A stretch of 64,000 nucleotides of DNA from Mangrovicoccus sp. HB161399 (GTDB lineage Bacteria > Pseudomonadota > Alphaproteobacteria > Rhodobacterales > Rhodobacteraceae), in contig NZ_JAATVU010000018.1 in the NCBI RefSeq assembly GCF_013184745.1, positions 1 to 64,000 on the forward strand, read 5' to 3'. The notes below the pieces were generated by a model, which was not told the DNA's origin, searched no databases, and saw only the letters and a list, made by a program, of their open reading frames with translations. Below, piece by piece: positions 1 to 10,153 of this stretch. The position numbers were made by a program, and so were the translations under genes. How positions within the stretch are numbered: position 1 is the first letter of the stretch; each line of letters starts with the position of its first letter.

Positions 1-1577
<1,577 letters not shown>

Positions 1578-1602
1578 GGCCGGACTCCTCCCGCGGCGCC
1601 GC

Positions 1603-3276
1603 TCACTGCGTCGGTTCTCCGCCCGTCAGCAGCCCGGCGGCGATGCCGACGCTGCCCATCTTCAGCAGCGCCTGGTTGGCAGTGCAGCTCCAGTTCGCCG
1701 CATCCGCGACATCGCCGGACCCGGAATGCACCGCCTGCGCCGGATAGGGGCAGAGCGGCATGGAGCGGGTCACGGCTCCGTCGCCATCCAGCTTCTTCGC
1801 CGCCAGCGCGTCCGGCGCGATGCCGTCCTCGACCCAGGATTCAAGCGCGGCCAGCGTGTTGAACACGTCCGGCCCGGCTCCGCCGCTGCAATGGCCCATG
1901 CCCGGCACCATGAAGAGCCGCGCCTTCCCGGCAAGCGCGCCGTAGCCGCCCTCGCGCCGCGACAGGTCGTCGACGAAGCGCGTGGTGCGGAAGGGCGACA
2001 GCGCGTGATCGCCCCAGCCGTGATAGAGGATCATCTTCTTGCCCGCGTCGAGGAAGGCCTGCGTGGCGGCGAGATCCGAACCGTTCCCGGCCTCCGTCAT
2101 GGCGACGAACTCCTCCACCGCGCTGCGCGGCACGGTGCCGCCGGGCGAGATGCCGAAATCGCGGACATCGTACGATGCGTCCTGCTTCGCGAGATACTGG
2201 ATGATGTGGTCGGAGAAGGCCCATTCCAGCGGCGCGGGCGCGAAGCCGTCATTGCCCCAGGGCTCGGCCGCCGCGATGTCCGCCGCCGCTTCCTTCCCGC
2301 CCTGGAACAGCGAGAAGCCGCCGTCGAACAGCACCGGCGCATAGCCGGGATAGACCAGCTGGCCGTCGTCGGTATGCAGCGCGGTGTAGTAGGCGCGCAG
2401 CGCCCTCGCCTGCGGCGCGGTCAGGCAACTGTCCTCTTCGGCTCCGGTGCAGATCAGCGCCTCGGGCTCGAAGGAGCAGGCCGCCGGGTTCTGGATCAGC
2501 CCGTCAGCGGTGCCGTCCGCCGCGTCGCAGGCCTCCATGACCGCGGCCTGGATGGCCGGCAGCTTGGCGGGCAGAAGCTGGGCGTCGGCGGTCAGCAGCT
2601 GGTTGATCTGGAAATGCTGGATCTTCAGCATCGAGGAGATGTCCATGAAGGGCGCGCCCGAGATCACCCCGTCGAAATCGTCCGGGTAGCGCGTTGCCGC
2701 GACCTGCGCCATCCGCCCGCCGGTGGAGCAGCCGGTCAGGTATGCATGGTCCGGCGCGCGGCCATAGGCGGCCTCTGCCATCGCCTTCGCCGTTTCCGTC
2801 ACGACATGGCTGGCGCGGTAGTAATAGTCGGCGATCGCCGCTTCGTCGGGCGTGCCGTCCTCCGCCAGCGCGAAGCGGGCGTCGAGAACGCTGTCGGCCT
2901 CATGGCCGAGATCGGTCATTGCGGTGACATAGCCGGTCTCGCCGGCATAGGCGATGTCGGCCTTGTTGGCCGAGGCCGCGACCTTCCCGGCAAGCCCGCC
3001 ATTGCCGATCATCGCGAAGCGGCCGTTCCAGTCATGCGGCAGGCGGATCTGGAACCGGGCGGACCCGCCGGGCGCATCTCCGCCGCTGGTGGCGACCGTT
3101 CCCGACACGAGGCAGGCCGGGGCGCCGTCCTCCGCCGGGACGGCATCGGTCACGGCCACGCCGGGCACGCCGAGAGCGGCGGCCGCCTCCACCGTGCATT
3201 CGAGCGCCGAGGCCGTCCCGGCAGCGAGAAGCGGGACGGCGAGGCCGGAAAGGAAGAGGGATCTGCGGAAAGTCAT
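1603..3276 (-). CDS. Tannase/feruloyl esterase family secreted hydrolase
   Basis: 557 residues. An N-terminal Sec-type signal peptide (MTFRRSLFLSGLAVPLLAAG, cleavage after about residue 24, TASA) indicates export. The serine-hydrolase fold is shown by the nucleophile motif GCSTGG, an acid-bearing HGWGDHALSP segment and the C-terminal GMGHCSGGAGPD with the catalytic His. The GCS...HC cysteine pair is typical of tannases. The ATG at 3276 is preferred to one 18 bases upstream because it gives a clean signal peptide. The family cleaves aromatic-acid esters (gallate, ferulate and others). Its neighbours are a GMC oxidoreductase, an ABC importer and NicC paralogues, so its ester may belong to a pyridine-carboxylate or other aromatic pathway. 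A second family member lies at 48500-50149. Confidence 0.85.
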   Translation of the reverse strand: MTFRRSLFLSGLAVPLLAAGTASALECTVEAAAALGVPGVAVTDAVPAEDGAPACLVSGTVATSGGDAPGGSARFQIRLPHDWNGRFAMIGNGGLAGKVAASANKADIAYAGETGYVTAMTDLGHEADSVLDARFALAEDGTPDEAAIADYYYRASHVVTETAKAMAEAAYGRAPDHAYLTGCSTGGRMAQVAATRYPDDFDGVISGAPFMDISSMLKIQHFQINQLLTADAQLLPAKLPAIQAAVMEACDAADGTADGLIQNPAACSFEPEALICTGAEEDSCLTAPQARALRAYYTALHTDDGQLVYPGYAPVLFDGGFSLFQGGKEAAADIAAAEPWGNDGFAPAPLEWAFSDHIIQYLAKQDASYDVRDFGISPGGTVPRSAVEEFVAMTEAGNGSDLAATQAFLDAGKKMILYHGWGDHALSPFRTTRFVDDLSRREGGYGALAGKARLFMVPGMGHCSGGAGPDVFNTLAALESWVEDGIAPDALAAKKLDGDGAVTRSMPLCPYPAQAVHSGSGDVADAANWSCTANQALLKMGSVGIAAGLLTGGEPTQ

Positions 3277-3336
3277 GTCGGTCCTTCGATACATGGGAAC
3301 TTGCTACGGAACGCCCGGAACGCGGGCGGAAAACTG

Positions 3337-3368
3337 CCGGGGGCGCGGCGCCTGTCCCGCGCCCCCGG
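3337..3368 (-). terminator. Probable rho-independent terminator after the GMC gene
   Basis: A perfect 12-base stem (CCGGGGGCGCGG with CCGCGCCCCCGG, 8-base loop) is followed, reading the minus strand, by CAG and four Ts. It would end or attenuate the importer-GMC transcript before the tannase-family gene. Confidence 0.6.
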
Positions 3369-3482
3369 CCGCGCGTCAGAGGGCAGCGGAGCAGCAGATC
3401 GCCGCCGCGCCCTCCTCGCGCCCCCAGCCCCGGCACGCGCTGCCGGATTCCGGTGCCGGGACGGGATGTGATTGTGGCCCGG

Positions 3483-5114
3483 TCACGGCGCGGTCTCCGC
3501 CGCGAGGCCGTGGGCTTCGCGCAGGAAGGCTGAGGCGCGCTCGCCGATCACCGCGCAGGGCGCCATGGTGTTGCCGGTGGTGATTTCGGGCATGATCGAG
3601 CCGTCGGCGATCCTGAGCCCCTCGATGCCATAGACCTTGAGGCGCCCGTCCACGACCGACATCTCGTCCTGTCCCATCTTGCAGGTGCAGGTCTCGTGGA
3701 AATAGGTGCCCGCGGCATTGCGCAGGAAGTCCGCCATCTCCGCCTTGGGCAGCGGCCCGGGCATGATCTCGCGCTTCCGGTAGGGGGCGCAGAATTCCGA
3801 ATTGCCGATGTCGCGGCACATCTCGATGCATGTCAGCATCGCGTCGATATCGGTCTGGGCGGACAGGAAATTCGCCTCGATCACCGGCGCATCGCGCCAG
3901 TCGGCGGACCCGAGCCGCACCTCGCCGCGGCTGTCGGGGCGCGCCAGTCCGGGCGCCAGCGTCCAGGCGCTGTCGGGCGAGGACGGCAGCCCGTATTGCG
4001 GCCCCGTCACCTCCGAGCCGAAGGGGCATTCCTCCAGCACCGGCATCAGATCCGGCGTCGGCAGGTCGGCGCGGCTCTTGGCGTAGAAGACGAATTCCGC
4101 GGCGTTGTTCCGCGGCGCCTCGGGCACGATATATTCCCAGCAGCAGCCCGCCAGCAGGATATGGTCCTGGAAGTTCCTGCCGACGCCCGGCAGGTGCTGC
4201 TTGACGGCGATGCCATGGGCGGCAAGCTGCGCCGCATCGCCGATCCCTGACAGCATCATCAGCTTCGGCGTGTTGATCGCCCCCGACGAGACGATGACCT
4301 CCGACGACGCGTGCACGGTGTACTGCCGCCCGCGGCGCACGAAGCTCACCCCGGTGGCGCGGCCGCCCTCGATCTCGATCCGCGCGGTCTCGGCGCAGAG
4401 CAGGATATGCAGGTTCGCCCGGCCCATGTAGGGATGCAGGTAGGTCGCCGACATCGAGACCCGCTGGTTGCCGTCCTGCACCAGCACGTTGGGCAGGCCG
4501 CAGCCGCCCTCGCCTTCCATCGGCGCGCCGTTGATATCCTCGACGAAGGGGATGCCGATCGCCTCGGCGCCCTTGATCAGGCCTGCCACAAGCGGGATCG
4601 GATCGTCGGGCTGCAGGATGTTCAGCAGCCCGCCCTTGCCGCGGCGATGCGGATCCGGCGCCCCCTGCCAGTCCTCGATCATGCGGTAGATGGCGAGCGT
4701 GTTCTCGTAGTTCCAGGCCTCTTCGCCCGAGGCCGCCGCCCAGTTGTCGAAATCGTTCCTGTGCCCGCGCGCCCAGACCGAGCCGTTGATCGACGAGCCG
4801 CCGCCCAGCACCTTGCCCATCGGCAGGACCGGCGTGCGGCCGTTGACCGTCGCGGAGGGCGCCGCCTTGTAGCCCCAGTCGCGCGAGGTGCCGATGTTCC
4901 ACATCCACTGCGTGCTGTCGATCACCTGGGGCACGCGGTCCGAACCGCCGGCCTCGAGCAGCAGGACGCTGACGGCGGGGTCTTCGGCGAGGCGGCGGGC
5001 GACGACGCTGCCCGAGGTGCCGCCGCCGACGACGATGAAGTCGTAGCTTTCGCGGATCGTCTCGGCCGGGGTCTCGCGGTCGGGGGCGAGGTCGAGGGGG
5101 CTGTAGCTGGTCAT
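3483..5114 (-). CDS. GMC family FAD-dependent alcohol oxidoreductase
   Basis: 543 residues, the usual length for choline-dehydrogenase-like GMC enzymes. It has the N-terminal ADP-binding motif (IVVGGGTSGS, about residues 27-36), the GMC signature region GKVLGGGSSINGSVWARGH and the C-terminal active-site stretch FHETCTCKMG followed by GNTMAPCAVIGERAS. These enzymes oxidise primary or secondary alcohols to aldehydes or acids using FAD. No signal peptide is seen, so it is probably cytoplasmic or peripheral. It begins 14 bases after livF and is thus in the importer operon, which suggests that the imported compound or its first product carries an alcohol group. The substrate cannot be read from the sequence. 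The ATG at 5114 follows an AGGAGAC ribosome site. Confidence 0.88.
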   Translation of the reverse strand: MTSYSPLDLAPDRETPAETIRESYDFIVVGGGTSGSVVARRLAEDPAVSVLLLEAGGSDRVPQVIDSTQWMWNIGTSRDWGYKAAPSATVNGRTPVLPMGKVLGGGSSINGSVWARGHRNDFDNWAAASGEEAWNYENTLAIYRMIEDWQGAPDPHRRGKGGLLNILQPDDPIPLVAGLIKGAEAIGIPFVEDINGAPMEGEGGCGLPNVLVQDGNQRVSMSATYLHPYMGRANLHILLCAETARIEIEGGRATGVSFVRRGRQYTVHASSEVIVSSGAINTPKLMMLSGIGDAAQLAAHGIAVKQHLPGVGRNFQDHILLAGCCWEYIVPEAPRNNAAEFVFYAKSRADLPTPDLMPVLEECPFGSEVTGPQYGLPSSPDSAWTLAPGLARPDSRGEVRLGSADWRDAPVIEANFLSAQTDIDAMLTCIEMCRDIGNSEFCAPYRKREIMPGPLPKAEMADFLRNAAGTYFHETCTCKMGQDEMSVVDGRLKVYGIEGLRIADGSIMPEITTGNTMAPCAVIGERASAFLREAHGLAAETAP

Positions 5115-5128
5115 GGGGGGTCTCCTGT

Positions 5129-5860
5129 TCAGCAGGTCGCGGGGCGGGCCGGCCTTGCGGCGATGCCCACGTAGTGGTGGAGAAGGTCCGGATTGGCCCG
5201 CACCTCGGCAATCGGCAGTTCGGCCTTGATCTCGCCATGGTCCATGAAGGCCACGCGGTCGGCCACAGGCAGCACGGCATCGACGCGCTGCTCGACGAGA
5301 AGGATCGCCACGCCCTCGCTGCGCAGCCGGATCACCGCTTCGCGGATGCCGGCGATGGCCGAGGGCATCAGCCCTTCGGTCGGCTCGTCGAGCATGATCA
5401 CCGACGGGTTGAGGCACATCGCGCGCGCCATGGCGAGCATGGTCTGCTCGCCCCCCGAGAGCGTGCCGGAGCGCTGCTGCATCCGCTCGCGCAGCACCGG
5501 GAACAGCTCGAGCGCATGCTCGAGCGCCTCGCGGCCGGTCTTCCGCGTCATCAGCCCGATCTCCAGGTTCTCCCAGACCGTCAGCTCGGTGAAGAGCCGC
5601 CGGCCCTGCGGCACGTAGCCGATGCCCGCGCGCGGGATCTCCTGCGGCGGCAGCCCGGTCAGCTCGCGCCCGTCGAGCACCAGCCGCCCCGAAGAGGGCG
5701 GGACCGTGCCCATGATCGCCTTGAGCGCCGTGGTCTTGCCCGCGCCGTTGCGCCCCAGCAGGCACAGCACCTCGCCCCCCGACAGCTCCAGCGTGAGCCC
5801 GCGGAGCGCCTGGCTCTGGCCGTAGAAGGCCGAGAGCCCTTCGACCTGCAGCTTCGTCAT
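5129..5860 (-). CDS. livF: Branched-chain-amino-acid-type ABC transporter ATPase, LivF type
   Basis: 243 residues. Walker A GRNGAGKTT (about residues 37-45), signature LSGGEQ and Walker B VIMLDEPTEG are all present. The short C-terminus and the sequence MTKLQVEGLSAFYGQSQALRG are characteristic of LivF rather than LivG. It pairs with the LivG gene (overlap of 4 bases, ATGA) to power the LivHM permease. The substrate is probably not a branched-chain amino acid: the operon also holds catabolic enzymes, and the operator before its binding-protein gene matches those of the nicotinate genes, so an aromatic acid or pyridine carboxylate is inferred. Confidence 0.93.
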   Translation of the reverse strand: MTKLQVEGLSAFYGQSQALRGLTLELSGGEVLCLLGRNGAGKTTALKAIMGTVPPSSGRLVLDGRELTGLPPQEIPRAGIGYVPQGRRLFTELTVWENLEIGLMTRKTGREALEHALELFPVLRERMQQRSGTLSGGEQTMLAMARAMCLNPSVIMLDEPTEGLMPSAIAGIREAVIRLRSEGVAILLVEQRVDAVLPVADRVAFMDHGEIKAELPIAEVRANPDLLHHYVGIAARPARPATC

Positions 5861-6600
5861 GCCGGTTCTCCCAGATAGGCCGCCTGCACCGCGGCATTGG
5901 CGGTGATCTCCTCCGGCGTGCCCTCGGCCAGGAGCCGGCCGCGCTCCAGCACGGTGATGCGGTCGGCCAGCGCCAGGACCACGTCCATGTTGTGCTCGAT
6001 CACCAGCACGGTCGCCTCGCGGTTCACCCGGCGCACCACCTCGATGAAATTGGCGATCTCGCCATCGGACAGCCCCTGGGTCGGCTCGTCGAGGATCAGG
6101 AGCCGCGGCTTCAGTGCCAGGCCCATCGCCACTTCGAGCAGCCGCTGGTGCCCGTAGGCCAGCGCGCCCGCCACCGATGCGAGCCGCGCGCCCAGCCCGA
6201 CCGCCTCCGCCGCCTCGGTGGCCGCGGCGCGGATCTCCGCCTCGCCCGCGCCGCCGAAGAGATGCGGCTTCAGCCGGCTCTGGGCGGCGATCTCGATATT
6301 TTCCAGCACGGTGAGGCTGGGATAGATATTGGTGATCTGGAAGGTATAGGCGATGCCGAGCCGCACCCGCCGGTGCGCCGGGAGCCGCGACACGTCCTGC
6401 CCGGCAAAGATCACCTGGCCCGCGGAGGGCGGGATGCGCCCCGACAGCAGGCTGACGAAGGTCGACTTGCCCGCGCCGTTCGGCCCGATGATGGCGCGGA
6501 TCTCGCCTTCGCGGAGCCGGAAATCCACCTCGTCCACCGCCTTGAGCGCGTCGAACTGGCGGCAGAGCCCGCGGGTTTCCAGGAGCGTCACTTCAGCCAT
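5857..6600 (-). CDS. livG: Branched-chain-amino-acid-type ABC transporter ATPase, LivG type
   Basis: 247 residues with Walker A GPNGAGKST, Walker B LLILDEPTQGLS and an H-loop VIEHNMDVV. The ABC signature is the variant ALAYGHQR, common in LivG proteins. It is the second ATPase of the importer. Its ATG lies inside the 3' end of livM (overlap of 13 bases), so translation of the two is probably coupled. It contributes energy, not specificity; the role is shared with the LivF protein encoded next to it. Confidence 0.93.
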   Translation of the reverse strand: MAEVTLLETRGLCRQFDALKAVDEVDFRLREGEIRAIIGPNGAGKSTFVSLLSGRIPPSAGQVIFAGQDVSRLPAHRRVRLGIAYTFQITNIYPSLTVLENIEIAAQSRLKPHLFGGAGEAEIRAAATEAAEAVGLGARLASVAGALAYGHQRLLEVAMGLALKPRLLILDEPTQGLSDGEIANFIEVVRRVNREATVLVIEHNMDVVLALADRITVLERGRLLAEGTPEEITANAAVQAAYLGEPA

Positions 6601-7586
6601 GGCAGCGCCCTTTCGCGGATCGTGCCGAGAATGCCCTTCGGGAACCAGCGGTTGACGAGGATCAGGATGACGCCGACGATCATCAGATAGGCGGTGGTCA
6701 GCCCCGAGAGCCGGTCGATCAGCATGGTCATCACCGTGGTGCCCAGAAGCGGCCCCAGAAGCGTGCCCGGCCCGCCGACCAGCGTGAACAGGAGCGCCTC
6801 GATCGAATAGTGGAACCCCGCGAAGGCCGAGCCGATATAGCCGAAGACCAGCCCGTAGAGCGCCCCCGCCAATCCCGAGACCGTGCCGGAGATGGTGAAG
6901 GCCGCAAGCCGCACCCGGTAGGTGTCGAAGCCCAGCATCCGGGTCCGCGGCTCGTTCTCGCGCACCGCGGCGAAGAGCCGGCCCAGAGGCCCCTGGGTGA
7001 CGAAGAACATGAAGACCAGCACCAGCGCGAAGATCGCCAGCGCCAGGTTGAAGCGCACCGGATCGGAGGTCATGTCCATCTGGTGGCCCAGGAGCGAGAA
7101 GGACCGCGCATCGGTGGGCAGGGTCAGCCCCTGGTCGCCGCCGGTGATCCGCGAGAAGTAGAGCGTCGCGAGGTACGCCGCCTGGGCGAACATCAGCGTC
7201 ACGATCATGAAGGACACGCCGGTGGTGCGCAGCGCCAGCAGCCCGATGACGAAGGAGAAGGCGGCCGAGGCGAGGATGCCGATCAGGAAGGAGACCGGCA
7301 GCGAGCTGCCCCAGTAGTAGCTCGACAGCCCCGCCGCATAGAGCCCGGCGCCGAAGAACATCGCATGGCCGAGGCTCAGGAGGCCCGCATAGCCCATCAG
7401 CATGTTGTAGCCCATGGCGAAGACCGCCATGATCAGGATCCGCGTCGCGGCGAGCACCAGATAGTCCGAGAGCGCGAACTGGAGCGCGAAGAGCACCGCG
7501 ATCGTGGCGAGGATCAGCGCGAAGAGCCGTCCGTTATGGATCATGCGGCCGGGTCCGGGCCGGGCACGGGGAGGAACGGGGGTCAT
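6588..7586 (-). CDS. livM: Branched-chain-amino-acid-type ABC transporter permease, LivM type
   Basis: 332 residues from the ATG at 7586, which overlaps the livH stop as ATGA; an internal ATG at 7544 (MIHNGRLF) is an alternative start. About nine transmembrane segments are visible, with the LivM-type stretches NMLMGYAGLLSLGHAMFFG and the loop RENEPRTRMLGFDTYRV that contacts the ATPase. It forms the inner-membrane pore with LivH. The C-terminal KGILGTIRERALPWLK is the usual LivM tail. It belongs to the operon running from the binding-protein gene at 9867 to at least the GMC gene. Confidence 0.92.
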   Translation of the reverse strand: MTPVPPRARPGPGRMIHNGRLFALILATIAVLFALQFALSDYLVLAATRILIMAVFAMGYNMLMGYAGLLSLGHAMFFGAGLYAAGLSSYYWGSSLPVSFLIGILASAAFSFVIGLLALRTTGVSFMIVTLMFAQAAYLATLYFSRITGGDQGLTLPTDARSFSLLGHQMDMTSDPVRFNLALAIFALVLVFMFFVTQGPLGRLFAAVRENEPRTRMLGFDTYRVRLAAFTISGTVSGLAGALYGLVFGYIGSAFAGFHYSIEALLFTLVGGPGTLLGPLLGTTVMTMLIDRLSGLTTAYLMIVGVILILVNRWFPKGILGTIRERALPWLK

Positions 7587-8470
7587 GCGCGCCTGCCTTT
7601 CACGGTGAAGAGCCCCTCGGGCCTGAAGATGAGGACCAGCGCCACCAGCAGCGTCGAGACGATCTTGGCCAGGGTCGGCGAGAAGAACACCGACAGCAGC
7701 CCGTCGGAGAGCCCGATCAGCACGGCAGCGGCGATGGTGCCCGGGATCGAGCCCAGCCCGCCGACGATCACCACGACGAAGCTCAGCAGCAGCGGGTCGG
7801 TGCCCATCAGGTAATGCGCCTGCTGGTTCGGCACCACGAGCACGCCCGCGACGGCGGCCATCATCGCGCCGATGGCGAAGACCGCGGAATAGACCTTGCC
7901 GACCGGGATGCCGAAATTCAGCGCGGTCTCGCGGTCGAACTGGGTCGCCCGCATCAGCAGCCCGACCTTCGACTTGCGCATCAGCAGCCACAGCCCGGCC
8001 ACCAGCAGGATGGCGACGGCGACGGTGAAGAGCTTGTAGCTCGAATAGCCGAACCACGGCGTGCGGATCGTGTAGTAGAACGGCGCATCCACCGCGCGCG
8101 CATCCGGCCCGAAGGTCAGCAGCGCCCCCTGCTGGAGGATGTAGAGCATGCCGATGGTCGAGACGATCGTGCCTTCGGGGTTGTAGCCGATCTTCTGGAG
8201 CACGGCACGGTCCGCCGCCCAGGCCAGCGCGCCCACGGCCAGCGGCGCGACGAGGAGCCCGGCGACGAAGCCCAGCACCGGCGGGCCGGGGATATAGGCC
8301 CCGCAGGCCCAGGCGATCAGCGCGCCCAGCATGTAGAATTCGCCATGGGCGACATTGACCACGCGCATGACGCCGAAGACGAGGCTCAGCCCCAGCGCGG
8401 TCAGCATCAGCACCGAGGCCTGGACCAGGCCCTCGAGCCCGGCAAGCAGCAGATATGGAGCGAGATCCAT
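7583..8470 (-). CDS. livH: Branched-chain-amino-acid-type ABC transporter permease, LivH type
   Basis: 295 residues. The start at 8470 (MDLAPYLL) is chosen because GGAGGA lies 9-10 bases before it; an upstream in-frame ATG at 8494 has no such site. It has about eight transmembrane segments and the LivH hallmark MRVVNVAHGEFYMLGA near the N-terminus, plus GGLGSIPGTIAAAVLIG near the C-terminus. It pairs with LivM as the inner-membrane permease. It is separated from the binding-protein gene by 104 bases that hold a strong hairpin, a common arrangement that lets the binding protein be made in excess. Confidence 0.92.
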   Translation of the reverse strand: MDLAPYLLLAGLEGLVQASVLMLTALGLSLVFGVMRVVNVAHGEFYMLGALIAWACGAYIPGPPVLGFVAGLLVAPLAVGALAWAADRAVLQKIGYNPEGTIVSTIGMLYILQQGALLTFGPDARAVDAPFYYTIRTPWFGYSSYKLFTVAVAILLVAGLWLLMRKSKVGLLMRATQFDRETALNFGIPVGKVYSAVFAIGAMMAAVAGVLVVPNQQAHYLMGTDPLLLSFVVVIVGGLGSIPGTIAAAVLIGLSDGLLSVFFSPTLAKIVSTLLVALVLIFRPEGLFTVKGRRA

Positions 8471-8539
8471 CGGGCAATCTCCTCCCGGCGGCATCAGGCA
8501 GGGCGCCTGTCACCGGGAACGGTTCGGGTATCCGGAAGT

Positions 8540-8564
8540 GCGGACCCGCCGGCGGCGGGTCCGC
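8540..8564. other. Intercistronic hairpin between binding-protein gene and livH
   Basis: Perfect 11-base stem GCGGACCCGCC / GGCGGGTCCGC with a 3-base loop and no T tract. It probably protects or attenuates the transcript so that the binding protein exceeds the permease; this role is inferred. Confidence 0.6.
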
Positions 8565-8574
8565 AGGAGCGGGG

Positions 8575-9867
8575 TCAGAAGGACATCTGCGTGTAGTCGC
8601 ACTCGTCGGGATAGAGCGTGTCCTCGATCGAGGTCCGGTGCACGACCTCCAGCCGGCCATCGGTCACCTGGGAGATGTTCTGGTGGCCGAAGGCCTGGTG
8701 GGTCTTGCCGTTGAAGAGCTTGTCGCCCTGCGGGAACTCGGTGCCTTCCCGGAAGCCTGCGATCGACTCCATCGCCTCCATCATCGCGATCTTCTGGCCG
8801 GGGCCGCGGTAATCGGCCATTTCCATCGCCTGCTTGATGGCAAAGAGGGTTTCCCAGACCGAGAACATGTGCGCATAGGTCGCCACGTCCTTGGGATCGC
8901 TCAGCGAGGCGCCGTTTCCGTCCACGCCGACGGCCGCGCGGAAATCCCTGTCGGCCGCGCTCTGGTCGGCCTGCGCATAGCGCGGCATGGCCTCCCAGAA
9001 ATAGGTGCCTTCGAGGAATTCGAGCTGCGGGATGTCCATGTCGACGGCTTCGAGGCTGTCGATGAAGCCGAAGATCTCGGGCCGCTTCGAGCCGAGATGC
9101 TCGCCCAGTTCCTTGACGAAGGTCAGCACGGCCGGCCCGACCATGACATGGTAGATCACGTCGGTGTTGAACGGGATGCGCGGCATGTAGCGGGTGAAGG
9201 AGGTTTCGGTCGGCGGGATGGCGATATCCGCCACGACCTGCCCGCCCTGGGCCTGGATCGCCGCCGTCATGTTGTCCCGGTGGTCGTAGCCGAAGTTGAA
9301 ATCCGGATAGATCAGCGTGACCTTCTTGCCGAGATTGGAGGCAATCCACGGCGCCATCGAGCTGACCTGGGATTTCACGTCGGTGATCGAGGGCTGGAAG
9401 CAGTAGCGGTTGAACGCGCCCGAGGCGAGGGTATGCGCCTCCGAGCAGAGGAAGTAGGGCATCTTCAGCTCGCCCGCGCGCGGCGCGGTGGCGGCGACGA
9501 CATGGGAGAAGAGATGGCCGAACACCGCGTCGACCTTGTACTCGGCCGCGAATTTCTCCATCACCTCGACGCCGCGCTTGGGATCGGTGCCGTCATCCTC
9601 GACGATGATCTCGACCGGCAGGCCGTTGATGCCGCCCTGGTCGTTGATCACCTTCAGCGCCGCCATGGCGGTGCGCTCGTACCAGCGGCCGTAGGAGGCG
9701 CCGATGCCGGTGCGGTGGAAGGGCGCGCCGAGACGGATCGCGTCGCCCGCCTGGGCCTGCGCCCCGCGGATCAGCCCCGGCGCAGCAAGCACCGCGCCAC
9801 CGGACGTGATCCCCTGCAGCAGGCGGCGGCGCGTGACGCCCCTGCCGCCGAAAAACTCTTTGCTCAT
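8575..9867 (-). CDS. ABC transporter periplasmic substrate-binding protein, type I fold
   Basis: 430 residues. The N-terminus carries a twin-arginine-like motif (VTRRRLLQG) and a hydrophobic stretch ending near RGAQAQA, so it is exported, possibly by Tat. The mature part has the LivJ/amide-binding type I fold: RLGAPFHRTGIGASYGRWYE, then NDQGGINGLPVEIIVEDDGTD, the usual opening of this family. It captures the substrate for LivHMGF. It is the first gene of its operon. An operator-like TTGGGTGTACAACAACAA lies 51 bases before its ATG, matching sites at nicC, nicA and nicE, so a nicotinate-related ligand is inferred. The AGCGGAG ribosome site supports the start at 9867. Confidence 0.9.
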   Translation of the reverse strand: MSKEFFGGRGVTRRRLLQGITSGGAVLAAPGLIRGAQAQAGDAIRLGAPFHRTGIGASYGRWYERTAMAALKVINDQGGINGLPVEIIVEDDGTDPKRGVEVMEKFAAEYKVDAVFGHLFSHVVAATAPRAGELKMPYFLCSEAHTLASGAFNRYCFQPSITDVKSQVSSMAPWIASNLGKKVTLIYPDFNFGYDHRDNMTAAIQAQGGQVVADIAIPPTETSFTRYMPRIPFNTDVIYHVMVGPAVLTFVKELGEHLGSKRPEIFGFIDSLEAVDMDIPQLEFLEGTYFWEAMPRYAQADQSAADRDFRAAVGVDGNGASLSDPKDVATYAHMFSVWETLFAIKQAMEMADYRGPGQKIAMMEAMESIAGFREGTEFPQGDKLFNGKTHQAFGHQNISQVTDGRLEVVHRTSIEDTLYPDECDYTQMSF

Positions 9868-9917
9868 GTTCGCTCCGCTGTTGGCTGGATGCCGCCGTCT
9901 TGGCGCGGCGGGCTTGT

Positions 9918-9935
9918 TTGGGTGTACAACAACAA
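9918..9935. promoter_or_regulatory. Putative NicR-type operator before the ABC importer operon
   Basis: TTGGGTGTACAACAACAA fits the shared pattern TTGnnTGTACA plus an A/C-rich right arm seen before nicC, nicA and nicE. It lies 51 bases upstream of the binding-protein start. Confidence 0.6.
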
Positions 9936-10080
9936 TTTTCGGAAAATTGTCGGCTTCTTTCCGCAAACCGGGTTGCGGAAGTGAATTTTGCCGCGCTGCC
10001 CGGTTTTCGCGCAAGCCGGAGCGGCACCGCATGTTTCGCCGCCATTTCCTGCATCTCCGGCGCAGGATGGCGCGGAACGC

Positions 10081-10112
10081 AAAAGCCCCGCCATCCTGCG
10101 ATGGCGGGGCTT
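10081..10112 (-). terminator. Rho-independent terminator of the nicC-symporter operon
   Basis: Perfect 13-base stem (AAGCCCCGCCATC / GATGGCGGGGCTT, loop CTGC) ending in four Ts on the minus strand, 42 bases after the symporter stop. Confidence 0.85.
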
Positions 10113-10153
10113 GCCGGGCCACGGGCGCGGGAGCGGCACCCGGGCCGCGGGGA

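Noticed and set aside
3483-5897. An 804-codon reading of the GMC gene reaching into livF and livG
   Set aside because: The upstream part is out of frame with livF and has no GMC-like sequence; the ATG at 5114 has a ribosome site and starts directly before the FAD motif.
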